From an uncultured Paracoccus sp. (lineage in GTDB: Bacteria > Pseudomonadota > Alphaproteobacteria > Rhodobacterales > Rhodobacteraceae), in assembly GCF_947496875.1 (NCBI RefSeq), contig NZ_CANMEH010000013.1:1-64000 (forward strand): 64,000 bases of DNA, read 5' to 3'. Of the stretch, positions 53,939 to 62,801 are shown piece after piece; positions within the stretch are counted from its first letter, which is position 1, and each line of letters begins with the position of its first letter. The translations under genes were made by a program, and so were the position numbers. The notes below the pieces were generated by a model. It did no database searches, was not told the origin of the DNA, and worked only from the letters and a program-made list of their open reading frames with translations.

Positions 53939-55138
53939 TCAGTTTTTCAGCAGTTCGCCGGCGATGATCAGCTTGCGCACCTCCTGGGTGCCCGCGCCGA
54001 CCTCCAGCACACGTCCGGTGCGGTAGAGGCGGTTCACTTCGGTATCACGCATGTAGCCCGAACCCCCGTGGATCTGCACCGCCTTGTCCAGCACGAAGGA
54101 CGTCGCCGCGGCGGTCTTGAAGATCGCCGCAGCGGTCAGCTTGTGGATCTCGCCGCGTCCGCCTTCGCCCTCTTCCAGCCCCTCGCACATGGCGGCCGTC
54201 TTCAGCGACAGGCTGCGCGCCGCCTCGATCTGGGTATACATGTCGGCCAGCATCGCCTGCACCATCTGGAAACTGGCGATCGGCTTGCCGAACTGCTGCC
54301 GCGTCTTGGCGTAATCGATGGAAATATCCAGCGCCCGCTGCGCAATCCCCAGGGCATTGAAGCAGACGATGGCGCGCTCCAGGTCCAGCCCCGACATTGT
54401 CACCGCAACGCCGCCGTCCAGCTTGCCAACCATGTTCTTCGCAGGCACCCGGCAATCCTCGAACACCAGCTCGCCAGTGGGCGAGCCGCGAAAACCCATC
54501 TTGTTGAGCTTCTGCGCCACCTTGAAGCCGGGCGTGTCGGTTTCGACGATGAAGGCGGAAATGCCCTTGGCGCCCTTTTCGGGCGAGGTCTTGGCATAGA
54601 CCAGCACCAAGTCGGCAATCGGCCCGTTGGTGATGTATATCTTGGTGCCGTTCAGGATATAGTCATCGCCATCCTTCTTCGCCGTGGTCCTCATCGAGCC
54701 GAGCGCGTCCGACCCGGCGCCCGGTTCGGTCAGGCCAAGCGCGCCCACCAGGGTGCCGTTGCACAGGCCGGGCAGATACTTGCGGCGCAGATCGTCATTG
54801 GCGTTTCGGTAGATGTTGTTGACGCACAGGTTGTCATGCGCGACATGGGTCAACCCGATGGCCGCCGAGGCGCGCGACAGCTGTTCGGTGATGATGCAGG
54901 CCGAGGTGAAGTCGAGCCCCGCGCCGCCGAATTCCGGCGGAACGTTGAGGCCGAGATAGCCCATTTCGCCCAGCTTGGGAAAGACCGAAGGCGGCAGGTC
55001 GTCGGTGTCGTCCATCTCCGCGTTCAGGTGGTGGAACTCGGAAAAGAAGAACTTTCCGGCCTGATCGGCCAATGCCTGCTGTTCGTCTGTCATGAAATGT
55101 GTCGGAAGATTGATGTCGTTGCGCAGTTGCTTATTCAT
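53939..55138 (-). CDS. Acyl-CoA dehydrogenase, isovaleryl/citronellyl-CoA type
   Basis: A 399-residue acyl-CoA dehydrogenase like isovaleryl-CoA dehydrogenase (LiuA) and citronellyl-CoA dehydrogenase (AtuD). LGLTEPGAGSDALGSM, MGFRGSPTGELVFEDCRVPA, Glu in SGLDLERAIVC (the catalytic position in isovaleryl-CoA dehydrogenase), and C-terminal VGAGTQEVRKLIIAGE are all present. It desaturates a 3-methyl-branched acyl-CoA. It is a tandem paralogue of 55153, 14 bp away, so substrates of different length may be split between them. Confidence 0.9.
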   Translation of the reverse strand: MNKQLRNDINLPTHFMTDEQQALADQAGKFFFSEFHHLNAEMDDTDDLPPSVFPKLGEMGYLGLNVPPEFGGAGLDFTSACIITEQLSRASAAIGLTHVAHDNLCVNNIYRNANDDLRRKYLPGLCNGTLVGALGLTEPGAGSDALGSMRTTAKKDGDDYILNGTKIYITNGPIADLVLVYAKTSPEKGAKGISAFIVETDTPGFKVAQKLNKMGFRGSPTGELVFEDCRVPAKNMVGKLDGGVAVTMSGLDLERAIVCFNALGIAQRALDISIDYAKTRQQFGKPIASFQMVQAMLADMYTQIEAARSLSLKTAAMCEGLEEGEGGRGEIHKLTAAAIFKTAAATSFVLDKAVQIHGGSGYMRDTEVNRLYRTGRVLEVGAGTQEVRKLIIAGELLKN

Positions 55139-55152
55139 GGTCTCGTCCCCCC

Positions 55153-56367
55153 TCAGGCGCGCAAAAGTTCTTCGGCGATGATGATCTTGCGCACTTCGCT
55201 GGTGCCCGCGCCGATCTCCAGCAGCTTGTTGGCGCGGAACAGCCGGTTGATCTCGGTGTCCTGCATGTAGCCCGAGCCGCCGTGGATGTGGCAGGCTTCG
55301 GTGACGGCCTTGTTGAAGGCCTCTCCCGCGTAAAGGCAGGCGGCCGCGGTCAGCTTGTGGATCTCACCGCGACCCCCTGCACCCTTCGGCAAGCCGACAC
55401 AGGCCGCCAAGGCCCGATAACTGAAGGCCCGAGCGGTTTCGACCTCGGTGTAGATCTCTGCCAGTTTCGACTGCATCATCTGGAAACTGGCGATCGGCTT
55501 GCCGAACTGTTCGCGCATCTTCGCGTATTCCAGACCCAGTTCAAGCGCGCGTTCGGCCATGCCGACGCAGACCGAAGCGACCATCGCTCGTTCTAGATCA
55601 AGCCCGCTCATCACCACTGCAACGCCGGAGTTTTCGACCCCCAGCATGGCCGAGGCCGGAACGCGACAGTCCTCGAATACCAGCTCGCCTGTAGGCGAGC
55701 CGCGAAAGCCCATCTTGTCCAGTTTCTGCGCCACTTTGAAGCCGGGATTGTCGGTTTCGATGATGAAGGCGGAAATGCCCTTGGCGCCTTTGGATTTGTC
55801 GGTCTTGGCATAGAGCAGGATCACATCGGCAATCGGTCCGTTGGTGATGTAGATTTTCGAGCCGTTGATGACATAGTCGTCGCCATCACGACGAGCGGTG
55901 GTGGCCATGGAGCCAAGCGCATCGGATCCCGCGCCGGGCTCGGTCAGCCCTAGCCCCCCGACCAGGTCACCCGAACACAACCCCGGCACATATTTTTTCA
56001 CCTGCGCTTCGGAGCCGTTGCGCAGCAGGTTGTTCAGACACAGGTTGTCATGCGCGCCATGCGACAGGCCGACGGCGGGGTTCCACTTCGAAATCACCTC
56101 CGACACCAGCGCCTGGGTAAACTCGTTCTGGCCCGATCCGCCCAAAGCCTCCGGGGCCGTGATTCCCAGAAGGCCAAGTTCGCCCATCTGCTTGAAAAGA
56201 TCGTCAGGCCACCAATCTTCTTGGTCCATGCGTGCCTGTAGCGGGTGAAGAACCTCGCGGGACACCCGCGCCACGTGATCGACGATCTGGCGCTGCTCAT
56301 CGGTCAGCGAATAATTTGCCCTGATGGCCGCCAGATCAGCCGAGATAGCCTCACTCTGAGTTGTCAT
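55153..56367 (-). CDS. Acyl-CoA dehydrogenase, isovaleryl/citronellyl-CoA type
   Basis: A 404-residue paralogue of 53939. LGLTEPGAGSDALGSM, the catalytic-position Glu in SGLDLERAMVA, and IGAGTSEVRKIIIAEE at the C-terminus are typical of the isovaleryl-CoA dehydrogenase group. It is first in the leftward operon behind operator site 6. ATG 56367 is 8 bp after GGGAGG. An upstream in-frame start at 56502 would read through the operator, so it is rejected. It opposes AtuA, with which it probably shares a pathway. Confidence 0.9.
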   Translation of the reverse strand: MTTQSEAISADLAAIRANYSLTDEQRQIVDHVARVSREVLHPLQARMDQEDWWPDDLFKQMGELGLLGITAPEALGGSGQNEFTQALVSEVISKWNPAVGLSHGAHDNLCLNNLLRNGSEAQVKKYVPGLCSGDLVGGLGLTEPGAGSDALGSMATTARRDGDDYVINGSKIYITNGPIADVILLYAKTDKSKGAKGISAFIIETDNPGFKVAQKLDKMGFRGSPTGELVFEDCRVPASAMLGVENSGVAVVMSGLDLERAMVASVCVGMAERALELGLEYAKMREQFGKPIASFQMMQSKLAEIYTEVETARAFSYRALAACVGLPKGAGGRGEIHKLTAAACLYAGEAFNKAVTEACHIHGGSGYMQDTEINRLFRANKLLEIGAGTSEVRKIIIAEELLRA

Positions 56368-56411
56368 TTCTTCATCCTCCCAAAAGTAGTTATCTGCAGC
56401 GTTGACCAAAA

Positions 56412-56427
56412 TCAAACATATGTTAGA
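56412..56427 (+). promoter_or_regulatory. Palindromic operator site 6
   Basis: TCAAACATATGTTAGA, two mismatches in the left arm, between the dehydrogenase operon (left) and AtuA operon (right). Leftward -35 TTGAAA (56438-56433), 17 bp, TTGATT (56415-56410). Rightward TTGACC begins at 56402. Identical in sequence to site 7 at 62801. Confidence 0.8.
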
Positions 56428-56468
56428 AAATATTTCAAGGCCGCTGATCAAGTGGGAGGAAAACGCAC

Positions 56469-58283
56469 ATGTCGGATCGAAAACTGCGCATCGGGTGCGC
56501 ATCGGGATTCTGGGGCGATACGCCTGAAGCGATCGGTCAACTGGTCTCCAAAGGCGAGATCGACTATCTGGTGTTCGACTATCTGGCCGAAGTGACGATG
56601 TCGCTGATGGCGCGAGCCCGCGCCAAGTCGCCCGATGCGGGTTATGCGCCGGATTTCGTTACGGCGCTGGCGCCCTGGTTGCCGGAAATCAAGGCCAAGG
56701 GGATCAAGGTCGTTGCCAACGCCGGGGGTGTGAACCCGCGTGGCTGCCGCGATACGCTGGCTAAAGTCGCCGCCGAGGCCGGGATAGATGTGTCCATCGG
56801 TGTTGTGCTGGGCGATGATTTGTCGGCGCGGGCCGACGATATCCGCGCCGGTGGTCAGACGGAGATGTTCTCGGGCGTCGCGTTTCCCGACGATATCTGG
56901 AGCATGAACGCCTATCTGGGCGCCCGCCCAATCGCGGCGGCGCTGGATGCCGGGGCCGACATCGTGATCACCGGGCGCTGCGCCGACAGCGCGGTGGCGC
57001 TTGGGCCCCTGATGCATGAATTCGGCTGGGGCGACGATGATTGGGACAAGCTCAGCCAGGGATCGTTGGCGGGCCATTTGATCGAGTGCGGCCCCCAAGG
57101 GACCGGCGGCAATTTCACGGACTGGCAGGACGTTTCGGGCTGGGACGACATGGGGATGCCCATTGTCGAGGTCTCCGAAGACGGCAGTTTTGTCATGACC
57201 AAAACACCAGACACGGGCGGGCTGGTCGTGCCCGGGTCGGTCGGAGAGCAGATGCTCTATGAAATCGGCGATCCGCGCGCTTACCTTCTGCCCGACGTGA
57301 TCTGCGACTGGTCGCAGGTCACGCTGGACCAGGTCGGGACGGATCGGGTGTTGGTCAAAGGCGGCAAGGGTCTCGGGCGTACCGGAAGCTACAAGGTGTC
57401 GGCGACCCATGCCGATGGCTGGCGCGCTGTTTCCACCCTGACACTAGCCGCGATTGACGCACCCGCCAAGGCCGAACGCGTGGCCGAGGCGATCCTGACC
57501 CGCTGCCGCCGGATTCTCCGCAACCGCAACCTGGGCGATTTCCGGCAGGTCAACGTCGAAGTGTTGGGCGCCGAGGCCGCCTATGGCGCGAACGCCCGCG
57601 CCCAGACGCGCGAAGTTGTGCTCAAGATCGGCGCGATCCATGACGACCGCGCCGCGCTCAACATCTTCGCTGGCGAGATCGCACCGATGGCCATCTCGAC
57701 CGCGCAGGGGCTGACCGGGTTCTTTGCCGGGCGGCCCAAGGTGCAGCCGGTGGTGCGGCTGTTCTCGTTCCTGCAGGACAAGGCCGACACCCCCGTCGCA
57801 GTCGAGGTCGACGGCAGCGATGTGCCCTTCACCGTGGCCACCAAGCCAGTCCATCTTGATCCGCCTGCCGCACCGCCTGCAGATAGCCGCGAGCCCGGTC
57901 CGGACGCGGTCAAGGTGCGCCTCGTCGATCTGGCCTGGGGACGGTCGGGCGACAAGGGGGATGTCGCCAATATCGGTATCCTGGCGCGCAAGCCAGACTA
58001 CCTGCCTTTTATCCGGTCGGCTCTCAGCGAAGAGGTGGTAAAAGACTATTTCTCCCATGTCTGCGAAGGCAAGGTCGAGCGATTCGACCTGCCGGGAAGC
58101 CATTCGCTGAATTTCCTCCTGCATGAATCGCTGGGCGGGGGCGGCATCGCCTCGGTCCGCATCGATCCGCAAGGCAAGGGGTTTGCCCAGATGCTGCTGG
58201 ATATCGAAATTCCCGTGCCGGCCGACCTGGCCGCGCGCGACGGGCTGAACACCCCGGACCCGAACAAGAGGGTAATACCATGA
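56469..58283 (+). CDS. atuA: AtuA-family protein (acyclic terpene utilisation)
   Basis: A 604-residue AtuA/DUF1446 protein. The N-terminal domain starts KLRIGCASGFWGDTPEA and includes YLVFDYLAEVTMSLMAR, GRCADSAVALGPLMHEFGW and a Gly-rich GGKGLGRTGSYK. A small C-terminal AtuA-like domain begins near VRLVDLAWGRSGDKGD. In Pseudomonas AtuA is needed for citronellol/geraniol use, but its reaction is not known. It overlaps the biotin carboxylase gene by ATGA, supporting a role in the carboxylation branch. Confidence 0.88.
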   Translation: MSDRKLRIGCASGFWGDTPEAIGQLVSKGEIDYLVFDYLAEVTMSLMARARAKSPDAGYAPDFVTALAPWLPEIKAKGIKVVANAGGVNPRGCRDTLAKVAAEAGIDVSIGVVLGDDLSARADDIRAGGQTEMFSGVAFPDDIWSMNAYLGARPIAAALDAGADIVITGRCADSAVALGPLMHEFGWGDDDWDKLSQGSLAGHLIECGPQGTGGNFTDWQDVSGWDDMGMPIVEVSEDGSFVMTKTPDTGGLVVPGSVGEQMLYEIGDPRAYLLPDVICDWSQVTLDQVGTDRVLVKGGKGLGRTGSYKVSATHADGWRAVSTLTLAAIDAPAKAERVAEAILTRCRRILRNRNLGDFRQVNVEVLGAEAAYGANARAQTREVVLKIGAIHDDRAALNIFAGEIAPMAISTAQGLTGFFAGRPKVQPVVRLFSFLQDKADTPVAVEVDGSDVPFTVATKPVHLDPPAAPPADSREPGPDAVKVRLVDLAWGRSGDKGDVANIGILARKPDYLPFIRSALSEEVVKDYFSHVCEGKVERFDLPGSHSLNFLLHESLGGGGIASVRIDPQGKGFAQMLLDIEIPVPADLAARDGLNTPDPNKRVIP

Positions 58284-59749
58284 CTATTTCAAAACTCCTG
58301 GTCGCCAATCGGGGTGAAATCGCGGCGCGCGTGTTGCGCACCGCCAAGGCCCGCGGCCTTGCAACGGCCGTGTTGCGCCACGTCGCCGAACAAGAGGGGC
58401 CGGCCCATCTGATCGCGGATGAGGTTGTGATGATCGACGGCCCAACGCCTGTAGCGGCTTATCTCGATATTTCGCAGATCGTTGCGGCCGCAAGAAAGAT
58501 CGGAGCTAATGCGGTGCATCCCGGCTACGGCTTTCTGTCGGAGAATGCCGGTTTCGTCGCGGCGCTGGAAGAGGCCGGTGTGACATTTGTCGGCCCGACC
58601 TCCGAGGTCATCGACCTAATGGGCGACAAGGTCCGCGCGCGCGCCTTTGTCGAGGCGCGCGGCTTTCCCATCGCCCCCTCGGCGATCGAGGATGACGACC
58701 CCACGACATTCGTCGAACGCGCCCGCACCCTGGGCTATCCGCTTCTCATCAAACCCTCGGCGGGCGGCGGCGGTAAGGGGATGCGCATCGTGCGCGAGGA
58801 CAGCACGTTGAAAACCGAGATCGAAACCGCCCGCCGCGAAGGCCAGCGGTACTTCGGCGACGGTCGTCTGTTCGTCGAACGCTATATCGAGCGCCCGCGC
58901 CATATCGAGGTGCAGGTGATGGGCGACGGACAGGGCAACGTGGTGCATTTCTGGGAGCGGGAATGCTCGATCCAGCGCCGGTTCCAGAAGATCATCGAGG
59001 AAACGCCCTCGCCCGCGCTCTCGCCCGAGCAACGTCTGGAAATCTGCGAAACCGCCGCCGGAATTGCGCGCGCCGTCAACTATCGGGGTGCCGGAACCGT
59101 CGAGTTCATCTATGCGCAGGACGGGGCCTTCTACTTTCTCGAAATGAACACCCGCCTTCAGGTCGAACATCCGGTGACCGAGATGGTGACGGGCTTCGAT
59201 CTGGTCGCCGAACAGTTGCGCATCGCGGCGGGCGAGGGGCTGAGCGCGGCGCAGTCGGATATTCGGCAGACCGGCCATTCGATCGAGCTGCGCATCTGTG
59301 CCGAGGACGCGACGGCCGATTTCCGGCCCGCGATTGGGGATATCCTGCTGCTGGACGAACCCCAAGGCGAGGGCGTCCGGGTAGACAGCGGCATTCTGGA
59401 CGGCGGCAAGGTCACGACCGATTTCGACCCGATGCTGTCCAAACTGATCGTGCATGGGGCAGATCGCGCACAGGCCATCGCCCGTGCGCGGAACGCCGTG
59501 CAGAATTACGTCATCCTCGGGGTGACGACCAACACCGGCTATCTGGACGCGATCCTTGCACATCCCGATTTTGCGTCGGGCGATGTTTCAACCGGGTTTC
59601 TAGCCGAACAGGCGGATGTGCTGACCGCGCCGGGCGAGGATGTATCCACCCTGCTTATGGCGGCGGCGGCCCTGTCTGATCAACGTCTGGTGACCGACGT
59701 GATGCAGATACCCGAAATGCACCGCAAGATGGGCGGGTGGAGAAACTGA
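58280..59749 (+). CDS. Biotin carboxylase subunit (split acyl-CoA carboxylase)
   Basis: A 489-residue biotin carboxylase. KLLVANRGEIAARVLRTAK, HPGYGFLSENAGF, the ATP-grasp loop SAGGGGKGMR, and FLEMNTRLQVEHPVTEMVTG are complete. It carboxylates the biotin of BCCP using ATP and bicarbonate. It is not fused to a biotinyl domain; that domain is the next gene, starting in its stop codon (TGATG). The combined length equals one fused alpha subunit (as AtuF, LiuD, or 33208). Confidence 0.92.
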   Translation: MTISKLLVANRGEIAARVLRTAKARGLATAVLRHVAEQEGPAHLIADEVVMIDGPTPVAAYLDISQIVAAARKIGANAVHPGYGFLSENAGFVAALEEAGVTFVGPTSEVIDLMGDKVRARAFVEARGFPIAPSAIEDDDPTTFVERARTLGYPLLIKPSAGGGGKGMRIVREDSTLKTEIETARREGQRYFGDGRLFVERYIERPRHIEVQVMGDGQGNVVHFWERECSIQRRFQKIIEETPSPALSPEQRLEICETAAGIARAVNYRGAGTVEFIYAQDGAFYFLEMNTRLQVEHPVTEMVTGFDLVAEQLRIAAGEGLSAAQSDIRQTGHSIELRICAEDATADFRPAIGDILLLDEPQGEGVRVDSGILDGGKVTTDFDPMLSKLIVHGADRAQAIARARNAVQNYVILGVTTNTGYLDAILAHPDFASGDVSTGFLAEQADVLTAPGEDVSTLLMAAAALSDQRLVTDVMQIPEMHRKMGGWRN

Positions 59750-60252
59750 TGCGCAGAATATTCATGATCGCCGGCCATGAGGCCGAATGCTGGCTAACCC
59801 ATGATGGCAGCCGCTTTGTCCTGAACATGCCAGATGGCGCAGTTCCCTGCCAACTGGACCCGACCGGGGCGCCGGGCGCACATGTGCTGCGGACCGGGGG
59901 GCGGGCGCATGAGTTGCGGCTGGCGGTCGGGTCGGAATCTACCTTCATACATTTGAACGGGCGCACCTTCGAGGTTGGGAGGGTCGATCCCGACGACCGG
60001 CTTGCCGGCAGGGAGGGCGCTGCAGGGGGTGATCGACTGTTGGCGCCGATGCCGGGGGTCGTCGTTTCGGTGGCGGTTAAGCCCGGAGACACCGTTACAG
60101 AAGGCCAGCCGCTTCTGGTCATCGAAAGCATGAAGCTTGAAACCACCCTGACCGCGCCGCGCGACGGTGTGGTTGCCGAAATGCCTTTTACCGCGGGTGA
60201 CAGTTTCGGCCTGAAGGCCGTCCTTGCCCAACTGACCCCGCAGGAGGACTGA
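59749..60252 (+). CDS. Biotin carboxyl carrier protein (BCCP, stand-alone)
   Basis: A 167-residue protein. The C-terminal biotinyl domain has LLAPMPGVVVSVAVKPGDTV and the biotinylated Lys in ESMKLE near residue 129. The N-terminal part (about 90 residues) is beta-rich and looks like the BT domain that joins alpha and beta subunits in MCC/GCC. ATG 59749 overlaps the biotin carboxylase stop. An in-frame start at 59737 would lengthen the overlap. The separate gene is a split of the usual fused alpha subunit. Confidence 0.88.
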   Translation: MRRIFMIAGHEAECWLTHDGSRFVLNMPDGAVPCQLDPTGAPGAHVLRTGGRAHELRLAVGSESTFIHLNGRTFEVGRVDPDDRLAGREGAAGGDRLLAPMPGVVVSVAVKPGDTVTEGQPLLVIESMKLETTLTAPRDGVVAEMPFTAGDSFGLKAVLAQLTPQED

Positions 60253-60254
60253 CA

Positions 60255-61862
60255 ATGCGCCGGATCGAAAGCCATATCGACACCAATGCCGCCGACTACA
60301 AGGCCAATTTCGCCGCCATGTCCGAACGGCTGAAGGAGTTTCACGCCCGCCAGCATGCGGCGCGTTTCGAGCGGCCCCAACGGGACATCGACCGCTTGGC
60401 ACGCCAGAACAAACTGGGCGTGCGCGAGCGGTTGAAGCTGCTGCTCGATCCGGGCACGCCGTTCCTTGAATTCTCGACGCTGGCCGCCTGCCGCGAATAT
60501 GATGGCGCCGTGCCCGGTGCCGCCGTGGTGACCGGCATCGGCATCGTGCAGGGCCGCGAGGTGGCCATCCACGCCAACGATGCGAGCGTCAAGGGCGGGG
60601 CGTGGTATCCGCATACCGTTAAAAAGATCGTGCGGCTTCTGGATGTCGCATTGGAAAACCGTTTGCCGGTCGTCCATATCTGCGATAGCGCCGGGGGCTT
60701 CCTGCCGCTGCAACACGGCGTGTTTCCCGACCGCTATCTGGGCGGCCGGGTGTTTCGCAACCAGGTCAAGCTGAGCCAGGCCAATATCCCGCAGATTGCC
60801 ATCGTTGGCGGGCATTGCACCGCGGGCGGCGCCTATGTGCCGACGCTGAGCGATTACAACATCATCATCGAGGGCACCGGGGCGATCTTTCTGGGCGGTC
60901 CGCCACTGGTCAAGGCGGCCACCGGCGAAGAGGTCAGCGTGCAGGAGCTTGGCGGCGCGGTGATGCACACCTCTGTCTCGGGGACGGGAGATTATCGCGC
61001 CGCCACAGAACAGCACGCCTTTGCACTGGCGCGCGAGATTGTCAGTCAGTGGAAGCGTATGCCAAAAACCATCATCGAAACGGCGGCGCATGAGGAGCCC
61101 TATTACGATCCCAAGGAACTTTACGGGATCATCCCCAAGGACCGGAAGACCCAGTTCGACATGCGCGAGGTTCTTGCCCGAATCGTGGACGGTTCGCGGT
61201 TTCACGAATACCAGCCGGATTACGGAACCACGATGATTTGCGGTTTTGCCCATATCTGGGGTTTCAAGGTGGGGATCCTCGCCAATAACGGGGTGCTGTT
61301 CAACGACAGCTCGCTGAAGGCCGCGCATTTCATGCAGCTATGCAACCAGAACCGTACGCCGCTGGTGTTCTTCCAGAACATCACCGGCTACATGGTCGGC
61401 CGCGAATACGAGGAACGCGGCATCGCCAAGGACGGCGCCAAGATGCTGATGGCGCAGGGCGGCTCGGTCGTGCCCAAGTTCACCGTGATTGCCAATGCGT
61501 CCTACGGGGCCGGCAATTACGGCATGTGCGGGCGGGCCTGGGATGCGCGCACGCTGTTCATGTGGCCGCAGGCGGAAATCGGCGTGATGGGGGCGGATCA
61601 GGCCGCCAACACCATGGCCGACGTCAAGATCCGGCAGCTTGAACGCGAAGGCAAGCAACTGACCGAAGTGGAAATCGCCGCGATCCGCGACCCGGTGCTG
61701 GAGAAGTTCCGGCGCGATGTCGAGGCCTATACCTCGACCTCGGAATTGTGGGATGACGGCATTCTCGACCCGGCGGACACGCGCAACGCGCTCGGTATGT
61801 CGATCTCTGCTGCGCTGAACGCGCCGATCGACGATCCGCATTATGGGATATTCCGGCTGTGA
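60255..61862 (+). CDS. Acyl-CoA carboxylase beta subunit (MCC/GCC type)
   Basis: A 535-residue carboxyltransferase. RQNKLGVRERLKLLLDPGTP, the acyl-CoA pocket segment HICDSAGGFLPLQHG, GGAYVPTLSDYNIII, GPPLVKAATGEEVSV and NASYGAGNYGMCG are seen. It resembles methylcrotonyl-/geranyl-CoA carboxylase beta. At the pocket it reads DSAGGFLP, where the other local carboxylase (35228) reads DSGGAFLP, which may reflect different acyl groups (inference). It is the last gene of the AtuA operon. A hairpin lies 92 bp on. Confidence 0.92.
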   Translation: MRRIESHIDTNAADYKANFAAMSERLKEFHARQHAARFERPQRDIDRLARQNKLGVRERLKLLLDPGTPFLEFSTLAACREYDGAVPGAAVVTGIGIVQGREVAIHANDASVKGGAWYPHTVKKIVRLLDVALENRLPVVHICDSAGGFLPLQHGVFPDRYLGGRVFRNQVKLSQANIPQIAIVGGHCTAGGAYVPTLSDYNIIIEGTGAIFLGGPPLVKAATGEEVSVQELGGAVMHTSVSGTGDYRAATEQHAFALAREIVSQWKRMPKTIIETAAHEEPYYDPKELYGIIPKDRKTQFDMREVLARIVDGSRFHEYQPDYGTTMICGFAHIWGFKVGILANNGVLFNDSSLKAAHFMQLCNQNRTPLVFFQNITGYMVGREYEERGIAKDGAKMLMAQGGSVVPKFTVIANASYGAGNYGMCGRAWDARTLFMWPQAEIGVMGADQAANTMADVKIRQLEREGKQLTEVEIAAIRDPVLEKFRRDVEAYTSTSELWDDGILDPADTRNALGMSISAALNAPIDDPHYGIFRL

Positions 61863-61953
61863 CGGCTTGAAGGGCAGGGCGGCACACTGGATTACGGAGT
61901 TGCCGTCCCGCGTCAAGGCGATGCCAACGGGGGCTTTTGAGGCTCGCGGGAAG

Positions 61954-61985
61954 CCTGACCTGTCCGGTTTGCCGGATATGTCAGG
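61954..61985 (+). terminator. Hairpin between convergent genes
   Basis: A 14-bp stem (outer CCTGAC/GTCAGG, inner CCGG/CCGG, one mismatch and one G-U) with a TTTG loop, at the end of the gamma-carbonic-anhydrase-like gene and downstream of the carboxylase gene. There is no T-run, so it may be a bidirectional RNA end or pausing element. Confidence 0.55.
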
Positions 61986-62592
61986 ATGGCTTCTGCCGCG
62001 CCTCCTGAATGGATACGACGTCGGAGGCGACCATATGCGGCCTGTCGGTCTCTACCGCCTTCAGCGGCTCGACGGGCTTCAATCCGGCCAGACAGTCGCG
62101 CGCGAGTTGCTGATACTCGGCAGTTCCGCGTGTTTTCCAAGCGACTTCCTTCTCGGTGACGTCGCGGATCACCCTTGCCGGCGATCCGACCACCATCGAG
62201 CGCGGTGGAATTATCGTTTCGCCCCGCACGAACGCCTGCGCGCCGACGATTGATTCCGCACCAAGCTCTACTCCATCCATGATGACGGCATTCATCCCGA
62301 CCAAGGCGTTCCGTCCCACTTTGCAACCGTGCAGGATCGCGCCGTGGCCGATATGACCGTCGGTGCCCACCATTGCCTCGCGGCCGGGAAACGAATGGAT
62401 GATGCAGTTGTCCTGCACATTGGCGCCATCCCCGATCACGATCCTGCCGAAATCGCCCCGCAGGCTTGCTCCGGGTCCGATATAGCACCCATGACCCAGG
62501 ATGACATTTCCGATCAGAACCGCCTGAGGATGGACATATGTATCCTCGGGCACAACGGGAACGAACCCTTTGAATTCATAACAATACGCCAT
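61981..62592 (-). CDS. Gamma-carbonic-anhydrase-fold protein (PaaY/CaiE-like)
   Basis: A 203-residue left-handed beta-helix protein with hexapeptide repeats (IGNVILG, IGPGASLRG, VQDNCII). Likely metal-binding His residues lie in IIHSFPG and GHIGHGAILHG. PaaY relatives are linked to phenylacetate catabolism, and CaiE to carnitine; some show thioesterase activity. It could clear unwanted CoA esters here. ATG 62592 follows AAGGAGAGATA. A degenerate operator lies 127 bp upstream. Converges with the carboxylase gene. Confidence 0.85.
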   Translation of the reverse strand: MAYCYEFKGFVPVVPEDTYVHPQAVLIGNVILGHGCYIGPGASLRGDFGRIVIGDGANVQDNCIIHSFPGREAMVGTDGHIGHGAILHGCKVGRNALVGMNAVIMDGVELGAESIVGAQAFVRGETIIPPRSMVVGSPARVIRDVTEKEVAWKTRGTAEYQQLARDCLAGLKPVEPLKAVETDRPHMVASDVVSIQEARQKPS

Positions 62593-62718
62593 TATCTCTC
62601 CTTTTTGTGGGTTGGGATCCACTGGTTACCGGAACCAGACGTCAAACGCTCATCGACCGTCCAGTCGGGACCCGAAAGCCTGAAAGGTGCTGGCTTCCGG
62701 AACGCGCGATCACGAAAA

Positions 62719-62734
62719 TCAGTCATGTGTTAGC
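62719..62734 (-). promoter_or_regulatory. Degenerate operator site 8 (weak)
   Basis: TCAGTCATGTGTTAGC keeps TGTTAG on one side but only four of seven bases on the other. It lies upstream of the leftward gene at 62592. It could be a low-affinity site for the TetR regulator, or chance. Confidence 0.3.
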
Positions 62735-62771
62735 AAATGACGCAAGCGCCCTAAATCACGGTTTAGCTATG

Positions 62772-62801
62772 TTGACAGTTATCTAGGCTAAGCGCTAAAA
62801 T
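62772..62801 (+). promoter_or_regulatory. Sigma70-like promoter for the thiolase gene
   Basis: Consensus -35 TTGACA (62772-62777), 18-bp spacer, -10 TAAAAT (62796-62801), five of six bases. Operator site 7 begins at the last -10 base, so a bound repressor would cover the transcription start. It is the best-looking promoter in the window. Confidence 0.75.

Noticed and set aside
53909..55270. 453-codon plus-strand frame opposite the isovaleryl-type dehydrogenases
   Set aside because: It mirrors conserved dehydrogenase sequence; no motif or start signal.
59655..61328. 557-codon minus-strand frame opposite BCCP and carboxylase beta
   Set aside because: Antisense to conserved genes in an intact operon; no recognisable domain.
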